Shown here one piece after another: positions 41,901-48,301 of a stretch of DNA of 64,000 nucleotides. A model generated the notes under the pieces. It saw nothing but the letters and a program-made list of their open reading frames with translations, did no database searches and was not told the origin of the DNA. The DNA is from Flavobacterium caeni (lineage in GTDB: Bacteria; Bacteroidota; Bacteroidia; Flavobacteriales; Flavobacteriaceae). The position numbers were made by a program, and so were the translations under genes. Numbering within the stretch: the stretch's first letter is position 1; each line of letters opens with the position of its first letter. Location: contig NZ_FMVF01000008.1 in the NCBI RefSeq assembly GCF_900101895.1, positions 106,304-170,303 on the forward strand, in the 5' to 3' direction.

Positions 41901-42736
41901 AGTCGTACTTCGACCAAATATCGTTTTCCGCCTCGCGGATGTTGACCAAAAGATACAGCACCTCTTTTGCGTCGTCGGTACATTTGTTGGCGCCGTCTAT
42001 CCGGCAGGATATTTATAACATTTACAGTTTTGTCCGACTGGCCGATGAGATAGTCGACAGTTTTCAGGGCTATCCGCAGGCTGCACTTTTTTACAGGTTC
42101 AAGCAAGACCTGATCTTGTCGCTCGAGGACCGCATCAGTACAAATCCCATCTTAAATGCATTCCAGCACACCGTGAACCAATATGCCATTCCATGGGCCC
42201 ACATAGAGGCGTTCATGAACAGCATGGAACAGGATCTCTCACAAAAAGATTACAACACCAGAAAGGAATTTGAAGCTTACATATACGGTTCGGCCGATGT
42301 CGTGGGCCTGATGTGTCTGCGTGTATTTGTTGCGGGTGACGAGGATAAATTCAAATTGCTCGAGCAAAGTGCCATGAGACTGGGGTCTGCGTTTCAAAAA
42401 ATCAACTTCCTTCGCGACATTAAGGATGACCTTGAGATTCTAGAACGGCGCTACTTTCCAAAGGTCGACCTGGCCAGCTTGAGTGCCGTAGAAAAAAGCG
42501 AAATCATCGACGAGATACGCGAGGATCTGCGCGTGGGATACCTCGGAATCCTGGAATTGCCAGTCGAGGCGAAATTGGGTGTCTACATGGCCTACAATTT
42601 TTACAAGGAATTGCTCGCCCGATTGGATCGGACCCCGCCCTCGCGGATCCTCCAGACACGGGTCAGGGTCCCCAATTATCAAAAGATAGCGCTTTTGGCC
42701 AAGTGCTATGCCAACTATAAATTAAGGATGATATGA
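41897..42736 (+). CDS. crtB: phytoene synthase
   Basis: A 279-residue trans-isoprenyl synthase joining two geranylgeranyl diphosphates to phytoene. The two Asp-rich Mg2+ sites are seen: RLADEIVDSF near residue 50 and INFLRDIKDDLE near residue 170. The length is normal. The start overlaps the end of crtI and the end overlaps the start of crtZ (ATGA both times). No crtE (GGPP synthase) is in the window. Confidence 0.95.
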   Translation: MKSYFDQISFSASRMLTKRYSTSFASSVHLLAPSIRQDIYNIYSFVRLADEIVDSFQGYPQAALFYRFKQDLILSLEDRISTNPILNAFQHTVNQYAIPWAHIEAFMNSMEQDLSQKDYNTRKEFEAYIYGSADVVGLMCLRVFVAGDEDKFKLLEQSAMRLGSAFQKINFLRDIKDDLEILERRYFPKVDLASLSAVEKSEIIDEIREDLRVGYLGILELPVEAKLGVYMAYNFYKELLARLDRTPPSRILQTRVRVPNYQKIALLAKCYANYKLRMI

Positions 42737-43206
42737 ATTACCCGCTTTGGCTGCATATCGCGGTAGGGATCGTCACATTCTTGGCGATGGAATCTGTGGC
42801 ATGGCTAAGCCACAAATACATCATGCACGGCGTACTTTGGATATGGCACAAAGACCACCACCGCAAACACGGCGATTCCTGGTTTGAGCGCAACGATTTG
42901 TTTTTTCTCGCGTACGCCATTGTATGCATCTCGTTTTTTCTCGCTTGGCGCTATAGTAACCTTAAACTGGGGCTGGCCATCGGCGTCGGCATTTTTTGTT
43001 ACGGTCTGACCTATTTTGTGGTGCACGATATTTTTATCCATCAGCGCTTCAAGCTTCTTCGAAACATCAATAACAAATATGCCAGGGCCGTACGTCGCGC
43101 GCACAAGGTGCACCACAAGCATCTGGATAAGGAACACGGAGAATGTTTTGGGATGCTGTTCGTACCGTTCAAATATTTTACGGAAAAAACCAAAAAGCAC
43201 GATTAA
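42733..43206 (+). CDS. crtZ: beta-carotene 3-hydroxylase
   Basis: A 157-residue membrane di-iron hydroxylase that adds 3-hydroxy groups to beta-carotene rings, producing zeaxanthin. Four His clusters are present: HKYIMH, HKDHHRKH, HDIFIHQR and HKVHHKH, in the order of the CrtZ/fatty-acid hydroxylase family. About four membrane helices surround them. It is the last gene of the operon; no ketolase (crtW) is seen, so the product is likely zeaxanthin. Confidence 0.95.
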   Translation: MNYPLWLHIAVGIVTFLAMESVAWLSHKYIMHGVLWIWHKDHHRKHGDSWFERNDLFFLAYAIVCISFFLAWRYSNLKLGLAIGVGIFCYGLTYFVVHDIFIHQRFKLLRNINNKYARAVRRAHKVHHKHLDKEHGECFGMLFVPFKYFTEKTKKHD

Positions 43207-43298
43207 CGACAGCCCTTTCCTAGCCGATTTCCTTGCGCAATCTGTCCTTCTCTCCCGTTAAGCCGCTTGATTTTTTTGGGCTATGGGGCGGGGTGGGG

Positions 43299-43484
43299 TT
43301 ATAGATAGAATATATCGTCAATGTTTTGGAGCAACGCCAACCCGGTACGCGTATCGGTAGGTTTCTGGGTTAGCGTCGCGTCTTGTGTCGCTTCGTCGGT
43401 TTGTTGTTGTTCGAGACATTTGCCTTGTGCGACACAACTGGTCCATCCGAGGAACACGGCTGTCATTTTGAGCATTTTTTTCAT
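43299..43484 (-). CDS. small secreted protein next to an ArsR regulator
   Basis: A 61-residue protein with a signal-like N-terminus (MKKMLKMTAVFLGWTSCVAQ) followed by a polar Gln/Thr/Asp-rich 40-residue tail. No family is recognised. It lies 59 bp downstream of the ArsR gene on the same strand, and the gap carries a copy of the TATCGATGTGTTTTT site also found upstream of the ArsR gene, so it is probably an ArsR target with its own promoter. Confidence 0.5.
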   Translation of the reverse strand: MKKMLKMTAVFLGWTSCVAQGKCLEQQQTDEATQDATLTQKPTDTRTGLALLQNIDDIFYL

Positions 43485-43501
43485 GGTCAGAGCGGTTTAA
43501 A

Positions 43502-43533
43502 ATCGATACATCTAAAAATATCGATGTGTTTTT
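43502..43533 (-). promoter_or_regulatory. probable ArsR operator upstream of the 61-residue gene
   Basis: ATCGATACAT (43502-43511) and ATATCGATGTG (about 43518-43528) form a loose inverted pair. TATCGATGTGTTTTT (43519-43533) is identical to 43842-43856 upstream of the ArsR gene. Confidence 0.55.
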
Positions 43534-43543
43534 CTAAAATTTT

Positions 43544-43825
43544 TTACTGTTGAAACTTGTTCAAGAAATCAATATAGTTGCCAAACGATTCTTTGTTAAG
43601 GATGTACTTAACGTTGCGTCCTTCCTTGACAGCCACGAGCAAGTTGGCATCGACCAGTTGCTTGATGTGGTGCGAAACGGTCGACTGCGACAACCCGCAC
43701 AAATCAAGGATTGATGTGCAGGGCACAAAATCGCCGTTCTTCTGGATCTTCTCGATGATTTTCAACCGGTACGGATCCCCCAGCGCTTTCGATACTTTTT
43801 CAAAGACTTTAGCGTCCAAAATCAA
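43544..43825 (-). CDS. ArsR-family winged-helix regulator
   Basis: A 93-residue ArsR/SmtB-type repressor. The N-terminus is VFEKVSKALGDPYRLKIIEKIQ and the recognition helix ILDLCGLSQSTVSHHIKQLVDANLL carries one Cys (plus an upstream Cys in FVPCTS), so thiol or metal sensing is possible. The C-terminal wing VAVKEGRNVKYILN is typical. It shares an identical 15-mer with the gap before the downstream small secreted gene, which suggests autoregulation and a single local target. Confidence 0.88.
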   Translation of the reverse strand: MILDAKVFEKVSKALGDPYRLKIIEKIQKNGDFVPCTSILDLCGLSQSTVSHHIKQLVDANLLVAVKEGRNVKYILNKESFGNYIDFLNKFQQ

Positions 43826-43837
43826 TTTATTTATTCA

Positions 43838-43857
43838 AATGTATCGATGTGTTTTTA
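43838..43857 (-). promoter_or_regulatory. probable ArsR operator upstream of its own gene
   Basis: AAATGTATCGATGTGTTTTT contains the second copy of the 15-mer TATCGATGTGTTTTT, 13 bp upstream of the ArsR ATG. Confidence 0.55.
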
Positions 43858-43990
43858 GGTAAAAAAATTTTTGTGATTTTTTTGTGATTGACATCGCAGA
43901 TTTGTCTTGGCTACCTGTGTTTTTGACTTTATGGCGTACAAGTCTTAATGGATGCGCTGTGTTAATTTATTACACAGTAACATGAAATTT

Positions 43991-44045
43991 TAACATCATT
44001 TACACTTTTAAGGTAAAACTTACAATTTCTCTCGACGTAGTTTTG
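43991..44045 (+). promoter_or_regulatory. regulon promoter P1 (TTTACAC site + TAGTTTTG)
   Basis: TTTTAAC (43990-43996), then TTTACACTTTTAAGGTAAA beginning at 43999, then the -7 box TAGTTTTG at 44038-44045, exactly 39 nt after the first T of TTTACAC. The palindrome is the most degenerate of the four (GGTAAA instead of GTGTAA). There is no TTG at -33, so activation by a regulator centred near -42 is likely. It reads toward the lipoprotein at 44155 and possibly the kinase. Confidence 0.75.
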
Positions 44046-44154
44046 TGGTGTAATGTTACAATAGCAACCAACACCCTAATTTTTTAACAAACACAAAGAC
44101 ATTTTCCGGAACCGTCTTGAAAACCAATCTAAGTTTCACCAAAAAAATAATCCC

Positions 44155-44424
44155 ATGAAATCAATTAGTATAGAATCTGCCCTTCAGTTTATGTTCAAAT
44201 ATGCTGTTCTGTCTGTCGCCATCGTGGCGTTGGCTTCTTTTTTCGGCTCGTGTAGCGCCGACGACATAGACGAAATCCAATCGACATCCGTGGTGGTCAA
44301 ACACCAAGAACAAGACGACGCACTGGTGCGCAAAGACAGTCTGTTGCCCAATCCGCCCGACGCGACAACCAACGGAACGCCGATTGAGCCTCCAATCAAA
44401 CCTCCTTACCCGCCAAAACCTTAG
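44155..44424 (+). CDS. small proline-rich lipoprotein of the two-component regulon
   Basis: An 89-residue protein with a long N-terminal signal containing a hydrophobic core and lipobox-like FFGSC (Cys near residue 33), then an acidic segment SADDIDEIQ and a Pro-rich end (PPDATTNGTPIEPPIKPPYPPKP). No family is recognised. It is the first gene after regulon promoter P1 and lies 44 bp before the histidine kinase gene. It could be a sensor accessory or just a surface lipoprotein. Confidence 0.65.
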   Translation: MKSISIESALQFMFKYAVLSVAIVALASFFGSCSADDIDEIQSTSVVVKHQEQDDALVRKDSLLPNPPDATTNGTPIEPPIKPPYPPKP

Positions 44425-44468
44425 TAGATGTTTCACATTAATTTGTAGTTTTGAGAAATTTGTAACAC

Positions 44469-46502
44469 TTGAACACAATACGAATATTATTACTCTCTAG
44501 TGTCTTTTTTTTGGGTTGTACCCAAGAAAAGGACACTGGTCGTTTGAAAGACCAAAGCGCGATCAAATCTTTGTTGAGTAAAGCTTCCGACGCGACGGAA
44601 ACTCCTGGCACGCGGCTGCGTTATGCCAATCAGGCTTATCAATTGGTCGAAAAAAGCGATGCGGCCAAAAGCGAAGACATTTTTGAGCTGGCCCAGACTT
44701 TTTTTGAGTTGGGCGAGCCAAAGAAGTACTTCGATCTCTCAAAAATGCTTTACCGAAAGTCGATGGCAGCCCATGATCAAATTCGCATCGCTGAATCGTC
44801 ATATTGCATCGGAAATTATTTTTACAATGAAGCCAATTATGACAGCGCGTATTATTATTACACAAAGTCAGAAAAGTTTTTATTGAATATCAAGGGTCGA
44901 AAGTCTACGGCAGCTTTCATCAAGAACATCAAGGCCGATATCCTGAGTTTCAAAAAAGACTATGTGCAGGCCGAGCGGCTTTCTATAGAAGCGCTCAAGG
45001 TGGCCAAGCAAGAAAAGTACGACCTGGTGACCTACAACTGTTACATCACCCTCGGGAATTCGTTGGCCGGTCTTGAAAACTACGACAAGGCCATTGAGTA
45101 CTATCAAAAAGCGATCGGCGTTTCCGACAACCTGAAGAGCGATTCCCAATACCAGGCGCTTCGAGTGATGCCTTACAATTATATCGCAAGCGTGTACCGA
45201 AAAAAAAATGATCCGGCCAACACCATCAAAATAGCAAAGCAAGCACTGGCCTTCGACGATTTTAAGAAAAGCAACAGCGCCGTTTACTGTTACCTGGTCA
45301 ACAATTTGGCGTACGGAAAATTTAAGTTGGGCGACCCGACGGCGCTCAAGCAGTTCACCGAAACCTTGCACATCGCCGACAGTCTCAAAAACAATCCGAT
45401 ACAAATCACGAGCAAAACGTATCTTGGCGAGTACCATCTGGCGCACGGCGATACGACCGCGGCCAACGGTTATTTGAAACAGGCGCAAACACAGGCGCAC
45501 CGGTTCCATATTTTTGACGACGAACTCAAGATATTGCAGTTGCTTGCCGAGGCCAATCCGCAGGAGAAATCGTACTATTCCAACCGTTATATTGCGCTCA
45601 GCGACAGCCTTCAGGTGGTCGAACGTGCCACAAGGGACAAATTCGCGAGGATCGAGTTCGAGACCGACGAGATCGAGACCGAACGCAACAGCCTGTCCTT
45701 AAAAACAGAATACCTGTCGCTCCAGCGCTGGATCATTGCAGCGATAGCGGTGTTTTCGATCGTGATCATCGTGCTGTGGTATGTCAACCAGTCGAACAAG
45801 GCCAAAACGCGCGAACTGTTGTTAAAGCAGGAGCAGCAAAAGGCCAACGAAGACATTTTCCAGCTGATGCTCGACCAACACCAAAAGATCCAGGAGGGCA
45901 AGAATATCGAAAAGCAACGCATCTCGTTGGAACTCCACGACGGCGTGATGGGTAAGCTGGCGGCCGTTAGGTTGAATTTGTATGCGATGCTTTACAGGGC
46001 GAATTTGATCGAAGACGATGCGTTTTCGTCGCAAATAGAGGAAATCCAGTCGGTCGAGCAGGAGATCAGGAACATTGCGCACGATTTGAATGCAAACATA
46101 CTGTCGGACAATTCCGACTTCATTGCGATCGTAAAAGAACTTTTCGCCAAGATCGAGAACCATTCACAAATCCATTTTTCGCTCGAGGTGAGCGATTCGG
46201 TCAACTGGGATTTGATCAACCACACCATCAAGATCAATTTGTACCGCGTCCTGCAGGAATCGTTGCACAACATCGAGAAGTACGCCGATGCCAAGCATGT
46301 GGCCGTTGCGATGAGCAAGACCGAATCGGGCGAGCTCGAAGTCACGATTTCGGACGACGGCAACGGGTTCAACACCAAACAGAAAAAAAACGGCATCGGC
46401 ATTCAGAACATGAAAGTCAGGGCCGCGGAGCTGGGTGGGCGCTTCGAAATTTGGTCTGAAATTAAAAAAGGAACGAAAGTAAGTTTGATAATTCCAATTT
46501 AG
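44469..46502 (+). CDS. lipoprotein-TPR sensor histidine kinase (HisKA_3/NarL class)
   Basis: A 677-residue kinase. It starts with TTG (44469): the only upstream ATG is out of frame, and the lipobox SSVFFLGC begins here. Residues about 40-345 are TPR repeats in the periplasm (LGNSLAGLENYDKAIEYYQKAIG is a clear unit). One membrane helix is at about 418-440, followed by a coiled coil and the HisKA_3 domain with the phospho-acceptor His490 in ELHDGVMGKL. The HATPase has the N-box QESLHNIEKYADA, G1 DDGNGF and G2 GIGIQNM. It should phosphorylate the LuxR-type regulator encoded 32 bp downstream. Confidence 0.92.
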   Translation: MNTIRILLLSSVFFLGCTQEKDTGRLKDQSAIKSLLSKASDATETPGTRLRYANQAYQLVEKSDAAKSEDIFELAQTFFELGEPKKYFDLSKMLYRKSMAAHDQIRIAESSYCIGNYFYNEANYDSAYYYYTKSEKFLLNIKGRKSTAAFIKNIKADILSFKKDYVQAERLSIEALKVAKQEKYDLVTYNCYITLGNSLAGLENYDKAIEYYQKAIGVSDNLKSDSQYQALRVMPYNYIASVYRKKNDPANTIKIAKQALAFDDFKKSNSAVYCYLVNNLAYGKFKLGDPTALKQFTETLHIADSLKNNPIQITSKTYLGEYHLAHGDTTAANGYLKQAQTQAHRFHIFDDELKILQLLAEANPQEKSYYSNRYIALSDSLQVVERATRDKFARIEFETDEIETERNSLSLKTEYLSLQRWIIAAIAVFSIVIIVLWYVNQSNKAKTRELLLKQEQQKANEDIFQLMLDQHQKIQEGKNIEKQRISLELHDGVMGKLAAVRLNLYAMLYRANLIEDDAFSSQIEEIQSVEQEIRNIAHDLNANILSDNSDFIAIVKELFAKIENHSQIHFSLEVSDSVNWDLINHTIKINLYRVLQESLHNIEKYADAKHVAVAMSKTESGELEVTISDDGNGFNTKQKKNGIGIQNMKVRAAELGGRFEIWSEIKKGTKVSLIIPI

Positions 46503-46521
46503 TACGTATTTTCACCTTAAA

Positions 46522-46529
46522 TAATTTTG
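46522..46529 (+). promoter_or_regulatory. -7 box in front of the response regulator gene
   Basis: TAATTTTG matches TAnnTTTG and ends 5 nt before the ATG at 46535, giving a potential leaderless transcript for the regulator alone besides read-through from the kinase. Confidence 0.45.
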
Positions 46530-46534
46530 CGCTT

Positions 46535-47197
46535 ATGGTTGTGAAAATTTTGATGATCGATGACCATCCCGGGATGATCGAGGGCTACAAGGCGATGTTG
46601 GCGCTGAACAAACAGCAACATTCCATCGAAATCACCGAAGCGTACCATTGCGAACAGGCCTACCACCTGATCACCGACCCCAACCACGCCACTTTTTTTG
46701 ACCTCGTTTTTTTGGACTACTCGATTCCGCCGTACCCCGAGCAAAAGATCTACAACGGCGAAGACCTTGGGGTACTGATCCGCAAACACATGCCCGAGAC
46801 CAAGATCATCATGCTGACGGCCCATTTCGATACCATACGGCTGTACAATGTGGTCAAAAAAATCCAACCCAACGGATTGCTGGTCAAAAGCGACTACCGT
46901 CCGCCGCAACTCATCGAAGCGTTCGAGAAAGTGTTGGACGGCGAAATCTACTACACACCGTTGGTCACGCAAAAAATAAAACAACCATTGTTCGCACAAG
47001 GCCTGCTCGACAGCCTGGATCGTGAAATCATCGTGTTACTCGCCGAAGGTTTCCAGATCAAATCGATTGCGTCCAAGATGAACGTGTCCGAAGACACCAT
47101 CAAGAAACGCAAGAGCAAGATCAAGGATTTGCTCAACATCGAGAAAGGCGGCGACGAGGACATCCTCAAGGAGTGTCGTTCGCTGGGACTGCTGTAA
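46535..47197 (+). CDS. LuxR/NarL-family response regulator
   Basis: A 220-residue regulator. The receiver (1-130) starts KILMIDDHPGM with the acidic pair, has phospho-acceptor Asp61 in LVFLDYS, Thr in MLTAHFD and Lys in LLVKSDY. The LuxR-type HTH (about 155-205) is LDREIIVLLAEGFQIKSIASKMNVSEDTIKKRKSKIKDLL. It is partner of the preceding kinase. NarL-type regulators bind ~17-bp palindromes, matching the TTACACTTTAAGTGTAA-type sites found at four promoters around it. I infer that it activates them. Confidence 0.93.
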   Translation: MVVKILMIDDHPGMIEGYKAMLALNKQQHSIEITEAYHCEQAYHLITDPNHATFFDLVFLDYSIPPYPEQKIYNGEDLGVLIRKHMPETKIIMLTAHFDTIRLYNVVKKIQPNGLLVKSDYRPPQLIEAFEKVLDGEIYYTPLVTQKIKQPLFAQGLLDSLDREIIVLLAEGFQIKSIASKMNVSEDTIKKRKSKIKDLLNIEKGGDEDILKECRSLGLL

Positions 47198-47212
47198 CGC
47201 AGGTCGACCTTA

Positions 47213-47265
47213 ACTTTTTTTACACTTTAAGTGCATGCGCGCCGACGCCGGCTGGTGTAGTTTTG
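47213..47265 (+). promoter_or_regulatory. regulon promoter P2 (TTTACAC site + TAGTTTTG)
   Basis: TTAAC, then TTTACACTTTAAGTGCA starting at 47219 (half-sites CACTT/AAGTG about one T), then TAGTTTTG at 47258-47265, again exactly 39 nt from the first T. It reads toward the secreted protein at 47314. Confidence 0.82.
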
Positions 47266-47272
47266 GGTTTAA

Positions 47273-47306
47273 ATCTGAAAGAGATTCAGGTTGATAACCC
47301 TTAACT
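47273..47306 (+). ncRNA. 5'-UTR hairpin element shared with the peptide operon (copy 1)
   Basis: ATCTGAAAGAGATTCAGG followed by TTGATAACCCTTAAC. The hairpin CTGAA/TTCAG is followed 4-7 nt later by TAACCCTTAAC. The same order of elements precedes the gene at 48009. Confidence 0.5.
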
Positions 47307-47313
47307 ATTTAAT

Positions 47314-47730
47314 ATGAAAAAGTTAGTTTTTGTCCTGGTGGCCACGTTATTTGCGGGTGCGGTGTCAAACGCACAAAGCGCACCCAAAAACTTCACCAAG
47401 ATTGATCTTGGATTGGGTAAAGTATCAAGTTATGCAGGACCGTGCGTAGACGGATCGGGCTTTTGTGCGGGTTCGCTTGGCGGCGGCACAACGTTCGATG
47501 CGGGAATTTCGAAACTGAGCGACAACCAGGTGTCGTTGGCGTTCAGCAACAGTTTCTACCAAAAGAACATCGCCTACCTCAGGAACGGTCTTCAAGTAGA
47601 TGCATTTTCATTGCCGCGGAATGTTTCGGACGGCCTTGGTATTGCAGGTGAATTCGTCGTGGCCAAAGGCACCTATGCCGTGACCGAAAAAGACGGTTAT
47701 TACTTCGTGACGATTACCCGCCAACGATAG
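47314..47730 (+). CDS. secreted CxxGxG[VF]CA-motif protein
   Basis: A 138-residue protein with a signal peptide (residues 1-20, ending SNAQ). A Cys motif CVDGSGFCAGS (about residues 46-56) is followed by a C-terminal ~75-residue domain starting SKLSDNQVSLAF and ending with strands GEFVVAKGTYAVTEKDGYYFVTI. The same plan is found in the protein at 52918 (CSSGRGVCAF, KRSDLSTQDEI, AGSYPMNIYSDHVEVTFTV), and the C-terminal part also in the protein at 52555. The family is not recognised. It is the sole gene after promoter P2 and is closed by a terminator. Confidence 0.75.
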   Translation: MKKLVFVLVATLFAGAVSNAQSAPKNFTKIDLGLGKVSSYAGPCVDGSGFCAGSLGGGTTFDAGISKLSDNQVSLAFSNSFYQKNIAYLRNGLQVDAFSLPRNVSDGLGIAGEFVVAKGTYAVTEKDGYYFVTITRQR

Positions 47731-47790
47731 TCTTCAATCCCCCTTCATATCCGTGTGGTCCAAAAGCGATAGCCGGACGGCATGGCTCCA

Positions 47791-47819
47791 AAAACGACAA
47801 TCCTTTGTCGTTTTTTTTT
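47791..47819 (+). terminator. terminator after the secreted protein gene
   Basis: AAAACGACAA / TTGTCGTTTT stem with a 4-nt loop and nine T residues. Confidence 0.88.
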
Positions 47820-47860
47820 GTTTTATCCGGTCGGTTCTATGCTGGGAAGCCATTTGGTTT

Positions 47861-47914
47861 AACGTTTTTTACACTTTAAGTGTAAGTAGGATCGCTGTGC
47901 CGGGCGTAGTTTTG
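47861..47914 (+). promoter_or_regulatory. regulon promoter P3 (perfect palindrome + TAGTTTTG)
   Basis: TTAACG, then TTTACACTTTAAGTGTAA starting at 47868. It contains the perfect 17-bp palindrome TTACACTT-T-AAGTGTAA (47869-47885). TAGTTTTG lies at 47907-47914, 39 nt from the first T. The palindrome centre is about 30 nt from the -7 box, near -42 relative to the expected start, a class II activator position. It drives the peptide/acyltransferase operon. Confidence 0.87.
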
Positions 47915-47965
47915 ACATAACAAATTACTCGAGAATTATTTGTTAGTTCAAATTATAAAAACCCG

Positions 47966-47998
47966 ATCTGAAATCATTTCAGGTCTTTAACCCTTAAC
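47966..47998 (+). ncRNA. 5'-UTR hairpin element (copy 2)
   Basis: ATCTGAAATCATTTCAGG then TCTTTAACCCTTAAC. The hairpin CTGAAA/TTTCAG and the TAACCCTTAAC box match copy 1 at 47273-47306. It sits 10 nt before the start codon of the peptide gene. Confidence 0.5.
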
Positions 47999-48008
47999 AC
48001 TTTTAATT

Positions 48009-48221
48009 ATGGAAATCAATTTAACCACATCGCAGACGAAAAAAGAAATCACCAATGTGAGAAGTCAAATCACGAACGCGACAACTTTGAGAAAATTCGA
48101 CGAGTTTGTTGCCCAGAACCCAAAGTTCGATTTCAACAACGACGCACACTTGCAAGCCTTGAAAAAAGAGGATTGCCACTGTACGGTTACCACTACGGTG
48201 CCACTCACCACAAAATTGTAG
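48009..48221 (+). CDS. 70-residue peptide with Cys/Thr-rich tail, possible RiPP precursor
   Basis: A 70-residue polar peptide without signal peptide. Residues 1-52 are a charged, helical, leader-like region (KKEITNVRSQIT ... KFDEFVAQNPKFDF). The last 16 residues hold Cys56 and Cys58 and six Thr (CHCTVTTTVPLTTKL). An attenuator-like hairpin follows it, then a gene whose C-terminus resembles the PqqD-like RIPP recognition element. This order (abundant short peptide, hairpin, RRE-bearing enzyme) is typical of RiPP operons. The precursor role is inference; there is no homology to a named leader family that I can see. Confidence 0.7.
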   Translation: MEINLTTSQTKKEITNVRSQITNATTLRKFDEFVAQNPKFDFNNDAHLQALKKEDCHCTVTTTVPLTTKL

Positions 48222-48227
48222 TTTGTG

Positions 48228-48259
48228 AGCCCTGTCTCTTGGTTGGGGCAGGGCTTTTT
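48228..48259 (+). terminator. attenuator-like terminator inside the peptide operon
   Basis: AGCCCTG / CAGGGCT stem with a 15-nt loop followed by TTTT. The T-run is short and the next gene starts 43 bp later without its own -7 box, so it probably lets part of the transcription through and makes the peptide mRNA more abundant than the enzymes. Confidence 0.7.
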
Positions 48260-48301
48260 AATAGCGCTTAGCAAGAAAATGAACACTTAACGACTTTTGC
48301 C

